Positions 10,025 through 18,627 of a stretch of 64,000 nt of DNA are shown here, piece by piece. Positions within the stretch are counted from its first letter, which is position 1. Every line of letters starts with the position of its first letter. The notes below the pieces were generated by a model. The model was not told where the DNA came from. It worked only from the letters and a program-made list of their open reading frames with translations, and did no database searches. Both the position numbers and the translations under genes were made by a program. Origin of the DNA: NVTR01 sp965237505 (GTDB taxonomy: Bacteria; Pseudomonadota; Alphaproteobacteria; Rhodobacterales; Rhodobacteraceae); the NCBI GenBank assembly GCA_965237505.1, contig CBDEFR010000009.1, positions 806,001-870,000 on the forward strand, written 5' to 3'.

Positions 10025-10976
10025 GTGTCTGATCCGCTCAAAACTCTACTGATCCAAAACTCTACGGATGATTACAATGCCTTGCAATTTTACGCGTGAG
10101 GGTTCTGATATGTGCAACGAGTATCCATGCCTGTGAACTTGCGATGGATTTTTCGCAATCTTTGGCCAATCGCCGGCAGCGGTTGAGCCATGCGAAGGTG
10201 CGCTCGACGACCCATCTTCTGGGAATGACTTCGAAGCCTTCCGCAGTGTCGAAGCGCTTGACGATCTGGATTGTCCAGTCACCGATGCCTTCAAGAGCGT
10301 CGCGCAGCTTTGGTCCGGCATAACCGCCATCCGCAAAGATATGGCGCAAGTTTGGGTGGGAATACCGGATGGATTTCAACACTTCCGGTGCGCCATCACG
10401 GTCTTGAATACCGGCGCTATGCACGACCAACCCAACCATAAACCCGAGCGTGTCGGTGACAATGTGGCGCTTGCGGCCCTTGGTTTTCTTGCCCGCGTCA
10501 TAGCCCGAAATGCCACCGCTTTCCGTTGTTTTTATGGTCTGGCTATCAATGACACCAGCGGTGGGGCCGGGCTTCTTGCCATGAAACTCGCGCGCCGTCG
10601 CCACCAGAAAATGGCTGATCACTTCAAAGATGCCATCGTTGCGCCAGCCATAGAAATAGTAGCGCACGGTGGACACTGGCGGGAAATCATTGGGCAGCAT
10701 ACGCCACGCACACCCGGCGCTGGCGATGTACAAAATGGCATCCAGAACATCGCGCATCGCCGTGCTGCGCGGACGACCAGTTGTTTTAGGCGGCGGCAGG
10801 AATGGCGCGATCAAACCCCATTCCTGATCAGTTAAATCGCTTGCATAGCGTCCCGAATGCCGTTCATATCGGGCGCGAGTGGTTTCCGTCCAGGCCATTG
10901 TGATCTCCCTCGAATCTTATCAATCCGATTGAATCACAACTCGCTGAAATCACTCAATTAGTTTTGGATCAGACAC
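10025..10976 (-). mobile_element. IS5-family element, tandem copy 3 with a 20-bp terminal insertion
   Basis: 952 bp, 20 bp longer than the other complete copies. The extra 20 bp lies inside the left end: after GTGTCTGATCC comes GCTCAAAACTCTACTGATCC, a partial re-duplication of the terminal sequence, before the normal AAAACTCTACGG continues. The right end TTA forms the stop codon of the neighbouring GFA-like gene. Confidence 0.92.
10062..10898 (-). CDS. IS5-family transposase, copy 3
   Basis: 278 residues, intact; identical in catalytic segments to copies 1 and 2, with a W-to-C change near the C-terminus (RLAKDCEKS). The protein is unaffected by the 20-bp insertion in the left inverted-repeat region, but a changed terminus could reduce mobility of this copy. 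Confidence 0.95.
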   Translation of the reverse strand: MAWTETTRARYERHSGRYASDLTDQEWGLIAPFLPPPKTTGRPRSTAMRDVLDAILYIASAGCAWRMLPNDFPPVSTVRYYFYGWRNDGIFEVISHFLVATAREFHGKKPGPTAGVIDSQTIKTTESGGISGYDAGKKTKGRKRHIVTDTLGFMVGLVVHSAGIQDRDGAPEVLKSIRYSHPNLRHIFADGGYAGPKLRDALEGIGDWTIQIVKRFDTAEGFEVIPRRWVVERTFAWLNRCRRLAKDCEKSIASSQAWILVAHIRTLTRKIARHCNHP

Positions 10977-11371
10977 TTAGGTCGCGAACTTGGCGTAGCG
11001 CGGCAGGTTGTCGCCTAGTTTTAGCCAAGGCAGGTGTTCGTCGTAATGGACGTGAAATTTTGGAACGAATATTTCGGGGTTGCTCAGGGTGGCTGCGTAA
11101 AGGTGGATTTCATTGGCGTAGCGATCGGCTTGAAACGCCATTGGCGTGCCGCAGGTGCCGCAAAAGCTGCGGGTGACACCGGCGGACGAGGCGTAGGTTT
11201 TTGGCCGCGATCCGGTCCATTCAAAGTGGTCCAGCGGTAGGCCAAAGAATGTGGTGACTGGCGAGGCGGTCTGGCGTCGGCAATCGGCGCAGTGCAATGG
11301 CAGGCCCAGGATTCGGCGCCTTGGATCATGTAGGTGGCAGCGCCGCAGAGGCAGTGGCCGGTTCGGGTCAT
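10977..11371 (-). pseudogene. GFA / CENP-V family zinc protein, frameshifted
   Basis: The ATG at 11371 begins MTRTGHCLCGAATYMIQGAE, the usual start of the GFA (glutathione-dependent formaldehyde-activating enzyme-like) family, with the first zinc CxC. The frame breaks just after ACHC: five extra bases (ACTGC) near 11287-11293 separate it from CADCRRQTASPVTTF, which continues in another frame to a normal CGTCGTPM zinc knuckle and the C-terminus. Removing the five bases restores ACHCADC, the canonical second zinc site. The stop codon TAA is exactly the TTA target duplication of IS5 copy 3. Total length would be about 130 residues, normal for the family. Probably non-functional as sequenced. Confidence 0.8.
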
Positions 11372-11598
11372 GGGATGTCCGTATTTGGGGTGTATGATGA
11401 AGGGCGGTTGTAGCCCGGATTTGTTATCTTGGCCACTTTTGCCCGGCGCGGGTAAAATAATTCGATATTTTAGACCGAACCGACCCAACGGTCAGGCGTT
11501 TCTCGCCCACTCCTCGGTTCGGATGCTACCCTCTGTTTCTTGTAAATTGGAAAGCAACATAAGCAGGAAAATCGGAATGGTGCGGGTGGATCATCTCA
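11372..11598. other. upstream region of the GFA-like gene
   Basis: About 230 bp between the GFA-like start and the next IS5-family copy. It includes an AT-rich patch (GGTAAAATAATTCGATATTTTAG) placed where a minus-strand promoter would be expected, but no boxes can be assigned securely. No gene seen. Confidence 0.4.
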
Positions 11599-11955
11599 GT
11601 GTCTGATCCAAAACTAATTGAGTGATTTCAGCGAGTTGTGATTCAATTGGATTGATAAGATTCGAGGGAGATCACAATGGCCTGGACGGAAACCACTCGC
11701 GCCCGATATGAACGGCATTCGGGACGCTATGCAAGCGATTTAACTGATCAGGAATGGGGTTTGATCGCGCCATTCCTGCCGCCGCCTAAAACAACTGGTC
11801 GTCCGCGCAGCACGGCGATGCGCGATGTTCTGGATGCCATTTTGTACATCGCCAGCGCCGGGTGTGCGTGGCGTATGCTGCCCAATGATTTCCCGCCAGT
11901 GTCCACCGTGCGCTACTATTTGGGGATTATGTAGGAAAGTGCCGAAACCCATCCA

Positions 11956-12156
11956 TCAGGCAGGCTTCGGACTATCGATGTAGCGGATGCGGACAGGCCG
12001 TGTGAGCGCGTCAACCGCCTTCTCGAACGTGGCGCTAACACGCATGTCTTCCTCCAACTCAGCCTTGCTCGGCTGATGGGACGGGTGCACGATTTCGACC
12101 TCGCTGGGGTTCGGTGCAGGCTTTATTCTAATGCGGTGACTCCCCCAATCGTTCAC
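11956..12156 (-). CDS. small hypothetical protein, cargo of the IS1595-family element
   Basis: 66 residues from a GTG at 12156 that overlaps the stop of the preceding gene (GTGA), implying coupled translation. The protein is soluble-looking with a basic first part (RIRIKPAP), then PSEVEIVHPSHQPSKAELEEDMRV and a C-terminal ALTRPVRIRYID. No membrane segment or known motif is seen. Because it is locked to the 149-residue gene by a 4-nt overlap, the pair likely works as a unit. Upstream open sequence in this frame lies inside the other gene and is rejected as coding. Confidence 0.6.
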   Translation of the reverse strand: MNDWGSHRIRIKPAPNPSEVEIVHPSHQPSKAELEEDMRVSATFEKAVDALTRPVRIRYIDSPKPA

Positions 12157-12602
12157 CTCGTGGGGTAGCGCAGGCACCCGATTTCCTGGAACTTCGATAA
12201 GGACAGTTGGTATCGTTCGTTCCGCCCCTTGCTGCCCGGTCGTTTCAGCTCGCGTTCTACATCGGCTCGGTCTGCCTCCCATATTTCCTGCATCTCAAAG
12301 CTTTCGTTCATAAGGGCCAAAAGCACTGCATCCCAATCTTTGTCTATGTCCATTTTGCCGGTGCTTTGTGTTTTTTTACGCGCCGCTGTACCCAATGAAC
12401 GAGTCTTGATCTGATAACGCCGTTCGCCTGAACGATCAGTCGCATCATATCCAGGTGTTCTCGCATCGACGAGTGTTAGATCAAGCAGACGCGCAACTTC
12501 GCACTCGCCGATCTCCCCAGTAGCACCGAGAGGTTTTCCCGTTAGTCGGTAGTATTCAGCCGCCAGCGGTTTAACCTGAGCGATGATTTCTGCGACGCTC
12601 AT
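12153..12602 (-). CDS. DUF6998-like protein, possible PD-(D/E)XK-type fold, cargo of the IS1595-family element
   Basis: 149 residues. A conserved-looking core GEIGECEVARLLDL...PGYDATDRSGERRYQIKTRSLG carries an acidic helix followed by D...QIK, spaced as in restriction-like nuclease cores (E, D, Q/ExK). The second half WDAVLLALMNESFEMQEIWEAD resembles the beta-strand and helix that follow in such proteins. The resemblance to the DUF6998 family is from memory of the wording and is not verified. It sits just downstream of the broken transposase on the same strand and overlaps the 66-residue gene. It may be a nuclease or a nucleic-acid-binding relic; no activity is established. Confidence 0.6.
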   Translation of the reverse strand: MSVAEIIAQVKPLAAEYYRLTGKPLGATGEIGECEVARLLDLTLVDARTPGYDATDRSGERRYQIKTRSLGTAARKKTQSTGKMDIDKDWDAVLLALMNESFEMQEIWEADRADVERELKRPGSKGRNERYQLSLSKFQEIGCLRYPTR

Positions 12603-12681
12603 TCGTCGTCTCTGGGTGAAAAAACCTTCCCAATCTGGCGCGTCTTGTCCGACGCGCCAGCGATGATTTTCAACGGCTCAC

Positions 12682-13659
12682 TCACGACCGCGCCCCGCTC
12701 GCCAGCCCGTTATCGGCGATCAAATCCCGGTAGCGGAGGCGCTTCCCGTCCATGCCGGAAGCGACAGCGGCCATGATGTCGATGGTGTCTTCGTCGCGGA
12801 GATTGTGACGGGCCCCGAACTCTTGCACATAGCGGTCAAGATGCTTCGGAGAGAGCTGTGGAAGGTGCCCTTGTGGGCGCGCTTCATCATCGACCACAGG
12901 GACTCGATGCCGTTGGTGTGGACATCGCCCCGACATACTCGGAGAGCGAGTGCGTGACCGTCTCATGATCGAAGGGCAGGCTCTCATAGGCGCTGGCGTC
13001 GTCGCTGTAGACCGTGGCCCCTGGGGCGGCATGGGCGCGGACGAAGCCCTGCAGCGTCCGCGCGTCGGTGCGCTCGATCACCTTCGCGGCGACTTGGTTG
13101 GTCTCGCGGTCCTTCGCCCCGATGACTGCCATCTTGCCGACGGCCCCGCGTCCGGTTCCGGCCAGTTCCTTCCGCCTCGCGTTCGACATGTTCTTCCGGC
13201 GACCATCGAAATAGGTCTCGTCCACTTCGACCGGCCCCGCGAACACGCCGCCCTTCTCGGCCAGCGCAATCCGCAGCCGGTGCGCAAGGAACCACGCGCT
13301 GCGCTGGTTGATGCTCAGGTCGCGGTGCAGCTTCATGCTGGACACCGACTTGAGGTTGATGGACAGCAGGAAGGTGGCGACCATCCAGACCTGGAAGCCG
13401 AGCTTAGAGCCTTTCATGACCGTGCCGGTCTTCGCGCTGAACCGCTTGGCGCATTCCTTCTCCGGCACCGGAAGGGCATGGTCTTGTGCCTCGCGCCGGT
13501 CTGCACGTTCACCGAACCGCAGTGCGGGCAGGCGATGCCATGCGGCCAGCGGCGAGCAATGAACCATGCCTCGGCGGTCGCATCGTCGGGGAACTTCCGC
13601 ATGATCTCGATCAGCGAGATGCCCTTGCGGTCGGACTTGCCAGGTGCTTTGTGTGCCAC
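12682..13659 (-). pseudogene. IS1595-family transposase, at least three frameshifts
   Basis: The N-terminus (from 13659) gives MAHKAPGKSDRKGIS and a zinc ribbon CPHCGSVNVQTGARHK. The frame then changes near 13500 to continue SAKTGTVMKGSKLGFQVWM and the DDE part VEVDETYFDGRRKN, VYSDDASAYESL. It changes again near 12925, where a base is missing before GDVHTNGIESLWSMMKRAHKGTFH, and once more near 12873, where a base is missing before LSPKHLDRYVQEF. Joined, the pieces make a complete IS1595 transposase of roughly 320 residues. As sequenced it cannot be made in one piece. Confidence 0.88.
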
Positions 13660-14352
13660 GTCTTGCCTCCCTGATATGCCCGAAAATTACATGAGAGTGC
13701 CGGTCGCGTCAACCCCCTTTCGGCACTTTCTTATATAATCCCCTACTATTTCTATGGCTGGCGCAACGATGGCATCTTTGAAGTGATCAGCCATTTTCTG
13801 GTGGCGACGGCGCGCGAGTTTCATGGCAAGAAGCCCGGCCCCACCGCTGGTGTGATTGATAGCCAGACCATAAAAACAACGGAAAGCGGTGGCATTTCGG
13901 GCTATGACGCGGGCAAGAAAACCAAGGGCCGCAAGCGCCACATTGTCACCGACACGCTCGGGTTTATGGTTGGGTTGGTCGTGCATAGCGCCGGTATTCA
14001 AGACCGTGATGGCGCACCGGAAGTGTTGAAATCCATCCGGTATTCCCATCCAAACTTGCGCCATATCTTTGCGGATGGCGGTTATGCCGGACCAAAGCTG
14101 CGCGACGCTCTTGAAGGCATCGGTGACTGGACAATCCAGATCGTCAAGCGCTTCGACACTGCGGAAGGCTTCGAAGTCATTCCCAGAAGATGGGTCGTCG
14201 AGCGCACCTTCGCATGGCTCAACCGCTGCCGGCGATTGGCCAAAGATTGGGAAAAATCCATCGCAAGTTCACAGGCATGGATACTCGTTGCACATATCAG
14301 AACCCTCACGCGTAAAATTGCAAGGCATTGTAATCATGCGTAGAGTTTTGAA

Positions 14353-17300
14353 TCAGACACTCAGGCTGTCGATCAGGGCGCGGGCCGAGTTCGAACGCGG
14401 CGTCCAGAGGCCGCGCTCTATGGCCTCAGCCAGACGCCCGGCAATTTCGCGCAGGGCGGGGGCGTTGTGCGTTTCGATGAACTCCCGCGTAGCTTCATCC
14501 TCCAGAAACGCCGCGTGCACCAGGTCGAAATGGTGGCCCTTGACGGCGCCGGTGGTGGCGGCGAAGGCGAACATGTAGTCCACCGTTGCGGCGATCTCGG
14601 CGGCGCCCTTGTAGCCGTGGCGTTTGACGCCGTCGATCCATTTCGGGTTCACCACGCGCGAGCGCACAACGCGCCCGATTTCATCGTCCAGGGTGCGGAT
14701 CACCGGGCGTTCCGGGCGGGAATGGTCGTTGTGGTAGATCGGGCGGTCCGTGCCTTGCAGGGTGGACACCGCCGCCGCCGCGCCGCCTTCGAACTGGTAA
14801 TAATCGTCACTGTCCAGCAGGTCGTGTTCGCGGTTGTCCTGATTTTGCACGATCGCTTCGGTCTGACTCAGGCGCGTTTCGAACGCTGCTCGTGCGCGGG
14901 TGCCGCTCGCGTCCTTGCCGTAGGCATAGCTGCCCCACTCCAGATAAGCCTCTGCCAGGTCGGCCTTGTCGGCCCACAGACGTTCGTCGATCATTGCCTG
15001 AAGACCGGCGCCGTAAGCGCCGGGCTTGGAGCCGAAAACGCGGTATTGCGCGCCGTCGCCTTCGCTGCGCGCGCGCGCAGCTGCGGGGTTGATGTGGTCA
15101 GCCTCGTCCAGCGCCATGACGGCACGGGCGGCTGAATCGACCAGTGAAATAAGTTGTGGGAAGGCGTCGCGGAAAAACCCGGAGACGCGCAGAGTGACGT
15201 CGACGCGGGGGCGGCTTAGGGCGGTGTGCGGGATGATCTCAAAACCGGTGACGCGCCGGTTGGCGGCGTCCCATTTTGGTTTGACACCCATCAGTGCCAG
15301 ACATTGCGCGATGTCATCACCGCCGGTGCGCATGTTGGCGGTGCCCCAGGCCGTCAGCAGCATGGTGCGGGGCCAGTCGCCGTGTGTCTGAAGGTATTTT
15401 TCGATTAACAGGTTGGCGGATTTCCAGCCCAGCGCCCAGGCAGTTGGGGTGGGCACGGCGCGGCTGTCGACTGAAAAGAAATTGCGACCCGTGGGCAAGA
15501 CATCCAGACGCCCTCGCGTTGGTGCGCCGGATGGCGCCGGGGCGACGAATTGCCCCTTGAGTGCGGTGAGAAGGCCCGTGCCCTCGGCTGGTCCGCAGGC
15601 GCGGATGGCGGGCAAGACCTGGCCGTGAAGTGCTTCCAATACCGGGGCGGTGTGCGTGAAATGTTTGGGCGTTTTGTTCCATCCAGTTGCAAGGATGGCC
15701 AGTTGTTCCAGCCGTTCGACGGTGTCGCCGTTGCTGCGCCAGGGATCGGTGCTTGTGGCGAGCAGGAACTTGTGCCGTGGGCCGGCGTAAGGTTGCGCCA
15801 TGTCGCAATCGAGCGGGTCCATCATTTCGGGCGTTATGCCGCAGTCCAGCGCCAATGTGCGGATCAGCGAGGCGTTGCCGCCTTTGCCGTCACCACGGGG
15901 GACGCGCAGCAGCGCGATTGCCAGATCGCGTTCAAGATCGCCTATCGGAGACTGTCCAAAGATGTGCAGACCGTCGCGTATCTGCGCCTCTTTCAGCTCG
16001 CACAGGTAAGCGTCAAGTTTCGCCAGATCGGTTTCTTCATCGGTGCCGGTCATGCCGACGTCGTGATCCAACCCGGTGGTGGACGTGAGCGTCAGGATCT
16101 CGCGGCGTAGATGCGCGATGCGGCGGGGATCGACGCCGGCGGCCTCGTAATATTCGTCCACCAGACCTTCCAGGTCGCGCAGCGGGCCATAGGTTTCGGC
16201 GCGGGTGAGCGGCGGGGTCAGGTGGTCGATAATTACGGCCTGGGCGCGGCGTTTGGCCTGGGTGCCTTCACCGGGGTCGTTGACGATGAACGGGTAGATG
16301 TGCGGCATCGGTCCGAGCACCGCCTCTGGCACGCAGGTTTCGGATAGCGCCAGCGCCTTGCCCGGCAGCCATTCCAGATTGCCGTGTTTGCCCAGGTGGA
16401 CGATGGCGTGGGCGCGCTGGACGTGGCGCAGCCAGAAGTAGAAGGCGAGGTAGTGGTGGGGGGGCACGAGGTCGGGCGAGTGGTAGGATTCGGTGGGGTC
16501 GATGTTGTAGCCGCGCGCCGGTTGCAGGCCGACGACGATATTGCCGTAGGTTAAGATGGAGAGTTTGAAGCCGCCTTTGGCGGCTGCCTGCGGCGCGAGA
16601 ATATCTGAACAGAAGAAAGGGTCGTGTTGGGGTTTTCCCCAACGGTTTTCGATTAGATTTTTAACCTCCCAGGGCAGGGTGGAATAATGAGTCAAATATG
16701 TTTCCAAGTCGAGGGTGACGCCGCCTTTTCGTGCGACCCGGTCGGTGAGCCAATTGGTGGGACCTGCGAGGATTTGTTGCATCAAGTTGGTGCTGTCTGC
16801 CGGCGAACTTTCAACGCCGTAGCCACAGGATTTCAATAAGTTCAGGCAGTGAAGGGTGGCGGCCGGGGTGTCCAGACCGACGCCATTGGCCAGGCGGCCG
16901 TCTTTGTTGGGGTAGTTGGCGAGGATCAGAGCGACTTTGCGATCTTTTGCCGGGGTGCCGCGCAGGCGGGTCCAGTTGGCGGCCAGTCTGGCGACAAAAT
17001 CCACCCGGTCGCCGCGGGCACGATAGGCGGCGATCGGGCACTGTGTGGCGTCGTCAAAATAGGCCTCGCCCTTGAACGATATGGCACGCGACAGGATCCG
17101 GCCGTCGACCTCTGGCAGGGCGACATTCATCGCGATGTCGCGGGCAGACAGGCCGACAAACCCTTGGTCCCAGGCGTCTTCGGATGTGGAGGACAGGACA
17201 ACCTGGAATAGTGGAGCGCTGTTGGCGGCGGCCGCGGTCAATGGGTTGGCTGGATTGGTGGCGTGCGCGCCCTGATCGGGTGAGCCGACGGCGAAGCTTG

Positions 17301-18093
17301 TGCAGTTCAGGATCACATCGGGTGGCACTTGATGGCAGAGGTTCAAAAACGTGGCGACCGAGATCGGGTCTTTGAGCGAGGCGACAAATATTGGCAGCGG
17401 GTTTAGGCCTTGGCGCAGCAACGCGCGGGTCAGCCGGTTGATCGGGTTGAGTCCGGCGCCTTGCAGCAGCGCGCGGTAAAAGATGATCGGCACGACTGGC
17501 CGATCTGGGGCCCAATTCTGGCGGATCGTGCCCAGATCCGTGACACCCGCTCCGGGCCAGTAGGGGCCGGCGCGCAGCAGCGGTTTGGCGGCGGCGGGTT
17601 TTTGGCTGCCATCCAGCATTGCCTTGGCATGGGCGAGAAAATTCGCGGCGTTTTCGGGGCCGCCTTCGACCATGTAGGCCCAAAGCGATTGGTAATCTTG
17701 CTCGGATATGGTGGACAGGTCGTGCAGTTCCGGGTCGGGCTTGTCGTCACCTGGAAGTGCGGCGAATGGCACGTCGGCGTCGTGAAGGTGGGCGGCGTAT
17801 TGCTCCAGCCCGTATTTCCAATAACCGGCGCCGCCTAAGATTCGGGCGACGACCAGCCGCGATTTGGTGGCGCAGTTTTGGATGTGCAGGTCCACCGACA
17901 TCGGATGGTTGAGGTGGCCGAGGTTGGCCAGTCGCAGGCTTGGCGGGGCGGACATTTCGGCTCGGGCTTCGGACAGCGCGGCGAGCTCGGTGTCAGCGGC
18001 GGACATAAAGATCACATCAGCCGGGGTCTGGCCCAGGTCGACGGCGTCAGTGCCGTCGTCGATGGCACCGGGGATGGCGGCGAGCAGATGCAT
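14353..18093 (-). CDS. cobN: aerobic cobaltochelatase subunit CobN
   Basis: 1246 residues, the normal size. CobN with CobS and CobT inserts cobalt into hydrogenobyrinic acid a,c-diamide at the cost of ATP. Recognisable segments are DLGQTPADVIFMSAAD near the start, the RGYNIDPTESYHSPDLVPPHHYLAFYFWLR core, HLGKHGNLEWLPGKALALSE, GRNFFSVDSRAVPTPTAWALG and the C-terminal HHFDLVHAAFLEDE. The start at 18093 (MHLLAAIPGA) is chosen over an upstream ATG by family alignment. The last codons come from IS5 copy 4: the native end probably read ...DSLR-stop, now ...DSLSV-stop using TGA inside GTGTCTGA. Residues about 492-508 are encoded by a copy of the local intergenic repeat. CobS/CobT are not in the window. 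Confidence 0.95.
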   Translation of the reverse strand: MHLLAAIPGAIDDGTDAVDLGQTPADVIFMSAADTELAALSEARAEMSAPPSLRLANLGHLNHPMSVDLHIQNCATKSRLVVARILGGAGYWKYGLEQYAAHLHDADVPFAALPGDDKPDPELHDLSTISEQDYQSLWAYMVEGGPENAANFLAHAKAMLDGSQKPAAAKPLLRAGPYWPGAGVTDLGTIRQNWAPDRPVVPIIFYRALLQGAGLNPINRLTRALLRQGLNPLPIFVASLKDPISVATFLNLCHQVPPDVILNCTSFAVGSPDQGAHATNPANPLTAAAANSAPLFQVVLSSTSEDAWDQGFVGLSARDIAMNVALPEVDGRILSRAISFKGEAYFDDATQCPIAAYRARGDRVDFVARLAANWTRLRGTPAKDRKVALILANYPNKDGRLANGVGLDTPAATLHCLNLLKSCGYGVESSPADSTNLMQQILAGPTNWLTDRVARKGGVTLDLETYLTHYSTLPWEVKNLIENRWGKPQHDPFFCSDILAPQAAAKGGFKLSILTYGNIVVGLQPARGYNIDPTESYHSPDLVPPHHYLAFYFWLRHVQRAHAIVHLGKHGNLEWLPGKALALSETCVPEAVLGPMPHIYPFIVNDPGEGTQAKRRAQAVIIDHLTPPLTRAETYGPLRDLEGLVDEYYEAAGVDPRRIAHLRREILTLTSTTGLDHDVGMTGTDEETDLAKLDAYLCELKEAQIRDGLHIFGQSPIGDLERDLAIALLRVPRGDGKGGNASLIRTLALDCGITPEMMDPLDCDMAQPYAGPRHKFLLATSTDPWRSNGDTVERLEQLAILATGWNKTPKHFTHTAPVLEALHGQVLPAIRACGPAEGTGLLTALKGQFVAPAPSGAPTRGRLDVLPTGRNFFSVDSRAVPTPTAWALGWKSANLLIEKYLQTHGDWPRTMLLTAWGTANMRTGGDDIAQCLALMGVKPKWDAANRRVTGFEIIPHTALSRPRVDVTLRVSGFFRDAFPQLISLVDSAARAVMALDEADHINPAAARARSEGDGAQYRVFGSKPGAYGAGLQAMIDERLWADKADLAEAYLEWGSYAYGKDASGTRARAAFETRLSQTEAIVQNQDNREHDLLDSDDYYQFEGGAAAAVSTLQGTDRPIYHNDHSRPERPVIRTLDDEIGRVVRSRVVNPKWIDGVKRHGYKGAAEIAATVDYMFAFAATTGAVKGHHFDLVHAAFLEDEATREFIETHNAPALREIAGRLAEAIERGLWTPRSNSARALIDSLSV
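16570..16620 (+). repeat. intergenic-type hairpin repeat inside the cobN coding region
   Basis: On the plus strand a small hairpin GCCGCC-TTT-GGCGGC is followed by GCCTGCGGCGCGAGAATATC and then TGAACAGAAGAA. This is the same pattern found between genes at 18123, 47581, 49479 and 52085. Here it is translated on the minus strand as part of CobN (FFCSDILAPQAAAKGG), where I expect relatives to be shorter. It is thus a candidate in-frame insertion. Confidence 0.6.
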
Positions 18094-18122
18094 TAACGGG
18101 TGTGCCTGTGGCTGGGCTGGGA

Positions 18123-18156
18123 GCCTGCGGCGCGGATATTTGAACTGCAAAGAAGC
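18123..18156 (+). repeat. short intergenic repeat between cobN and the GNAT gene
   Basis: GCCTGCGGCGCGGATATTTG followed by AACTGCAAAGAAGC. It matches the copy at 52085-52118 at most positions and shares the GCCTGCGGCGCG core with 16586 and 49501. It fills most of the 81-nt gap between the GNAT stop and the cobN start. Confidence 0.65.
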
Positions 18157-18174
18157 AAGGAATGTTGCCTTTGA

Positions 18175-18627
18175 TCAGAGAGTTTTTTCCATGAAAAGGC
18201 TGGTGGTATCGGCTTGATATTCGCCAAACGGGCCACGGATTTGAAAGCCGTGACGCTGATAAAGCCGGTGCGCCGCATCCAGGCCAGCGCCGGTTTCCAG
18301 CCGCAAACCAGGCAAGCCCAATAGCCGGGCGTAATCTTCCAGCTTTCGCAATATTGCGTCGCCGACACCGCGCCCGCGCGCAATGGGTTCGACAAACATG
18401 GATTTGATTTCGCCGTATTGCTTTTGATCTGCAAGCGCACCGGTGCCGAGAATATCCCGCCCTTCGCGGGCGACGAAAAAATGAATTTCGGGGCTGCAGA
18501 GTGCATCGATCGACAGGAAGTGGTTGTCATCCACCGGGTACAAGGATTGCATCAGCGCGTGGCTGGACTGCAGAAGCGCCGTGGTTTGCGCATCGCGGGG
18601 GTCTCCGGGTTCAACACCGACCGTCAT
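18175..18627 (-). CDS. GNAT family N-acetyltransferase
   Basis: 150 residues. The acetyl-CoA-binding loop is visible as SMFVEPIARGRGVGDAILRKLEDYA (Q/RxxGxG/A type), preceded by FFVAREGRDILGTGALAD and followed by LRLETGAGLDAAHRLYQRHGF, the usual GNAT order. It overlaps the stop of cobW by 4 nt (ATGA), so it is co-translated with it inside the cobalt/B12 operon. No link between this acetyltransferase and cobalamin synthesis is evident from the sequence; the substrate is unknown. Confidence 0.88.
   Translation of the reverse strand: MTVGVEPGDPRDAQTTALLQSSHALMQSLYPVDDNHFLSIDALCSPEIHFFVAREGRDILGTGALADQKQYGEIKSMFVEPIARGRGVGDAILRKLEDYARLLGLPGLRLETGAGLDAAHRLYQRHGFQIRGPFGEYQADTTSLFMEKTL

Larger units (their letters stand above)
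11922..13743 (-). mobile_element. IS1595-family element with two cargo genes
   Basis: 1822 bp with imperfect terminal inverted repeats of about 26 bp (GGGGATTATGTAGGAAAGTG versus GGGGATTATATAAGAAAGTG at the outer ends) and a perfect 8-bp target duplication TACTATTT (11914-11921 and 13744-13751). The 8-bp duplication and the zinc-ribbon transposase fit IS1595. It carries a transposase gene broken by several frameshifts and, downstream, two overlapping small genes (12153-12602 and 11956-12156). It is inserted in the transposase of IS5 copy 4, so it arrived after that copy. Confidence 0.92.
11677..14343 (+). pseudogene. IS5-family transposase, copy 4, interrupted
   Basis: The first 82 codons (to VSTVRYY, 11921) and the remaining part (from FYGWRNDG, 13752 onward) are separated by the IS1595-family element. 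As it stands the 5' part reads into the insert and stops after LGIM. Removing the insert and one 8-bp duplication restores the 278-residue protein exactly. Confidence 0.93.
11599..14360 (+). mobile_element. IS5-family element, copy 4, split by an IS1595-family insertion
   Basis: The fourth copy, in opposite orientation to copies 1-3, starts GTGTCTGATCC at 11599 and ends GAATCAGACAC at 14360. It is flanked by a perfect 3-bp duplication TCA (11596-11598 and 14361-14363). Without the 1822-bp insert and its 8-bp duplication it would be 932 bp, the same as the intact copies. Its right end overlaps the last codons of cobN. Confidence 0.93.

Noticed and set aside
8156..10976. Large tandem duplication of a host gene
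   Set aside because: The repeated unit is an IS with its own transposase and terminal repeats.
12950..13738. 262-codon plus-strand frame in the IS1595 element
   Set aside because: Antisense to the frameshifted transposase; composition is that of a shadow frame.
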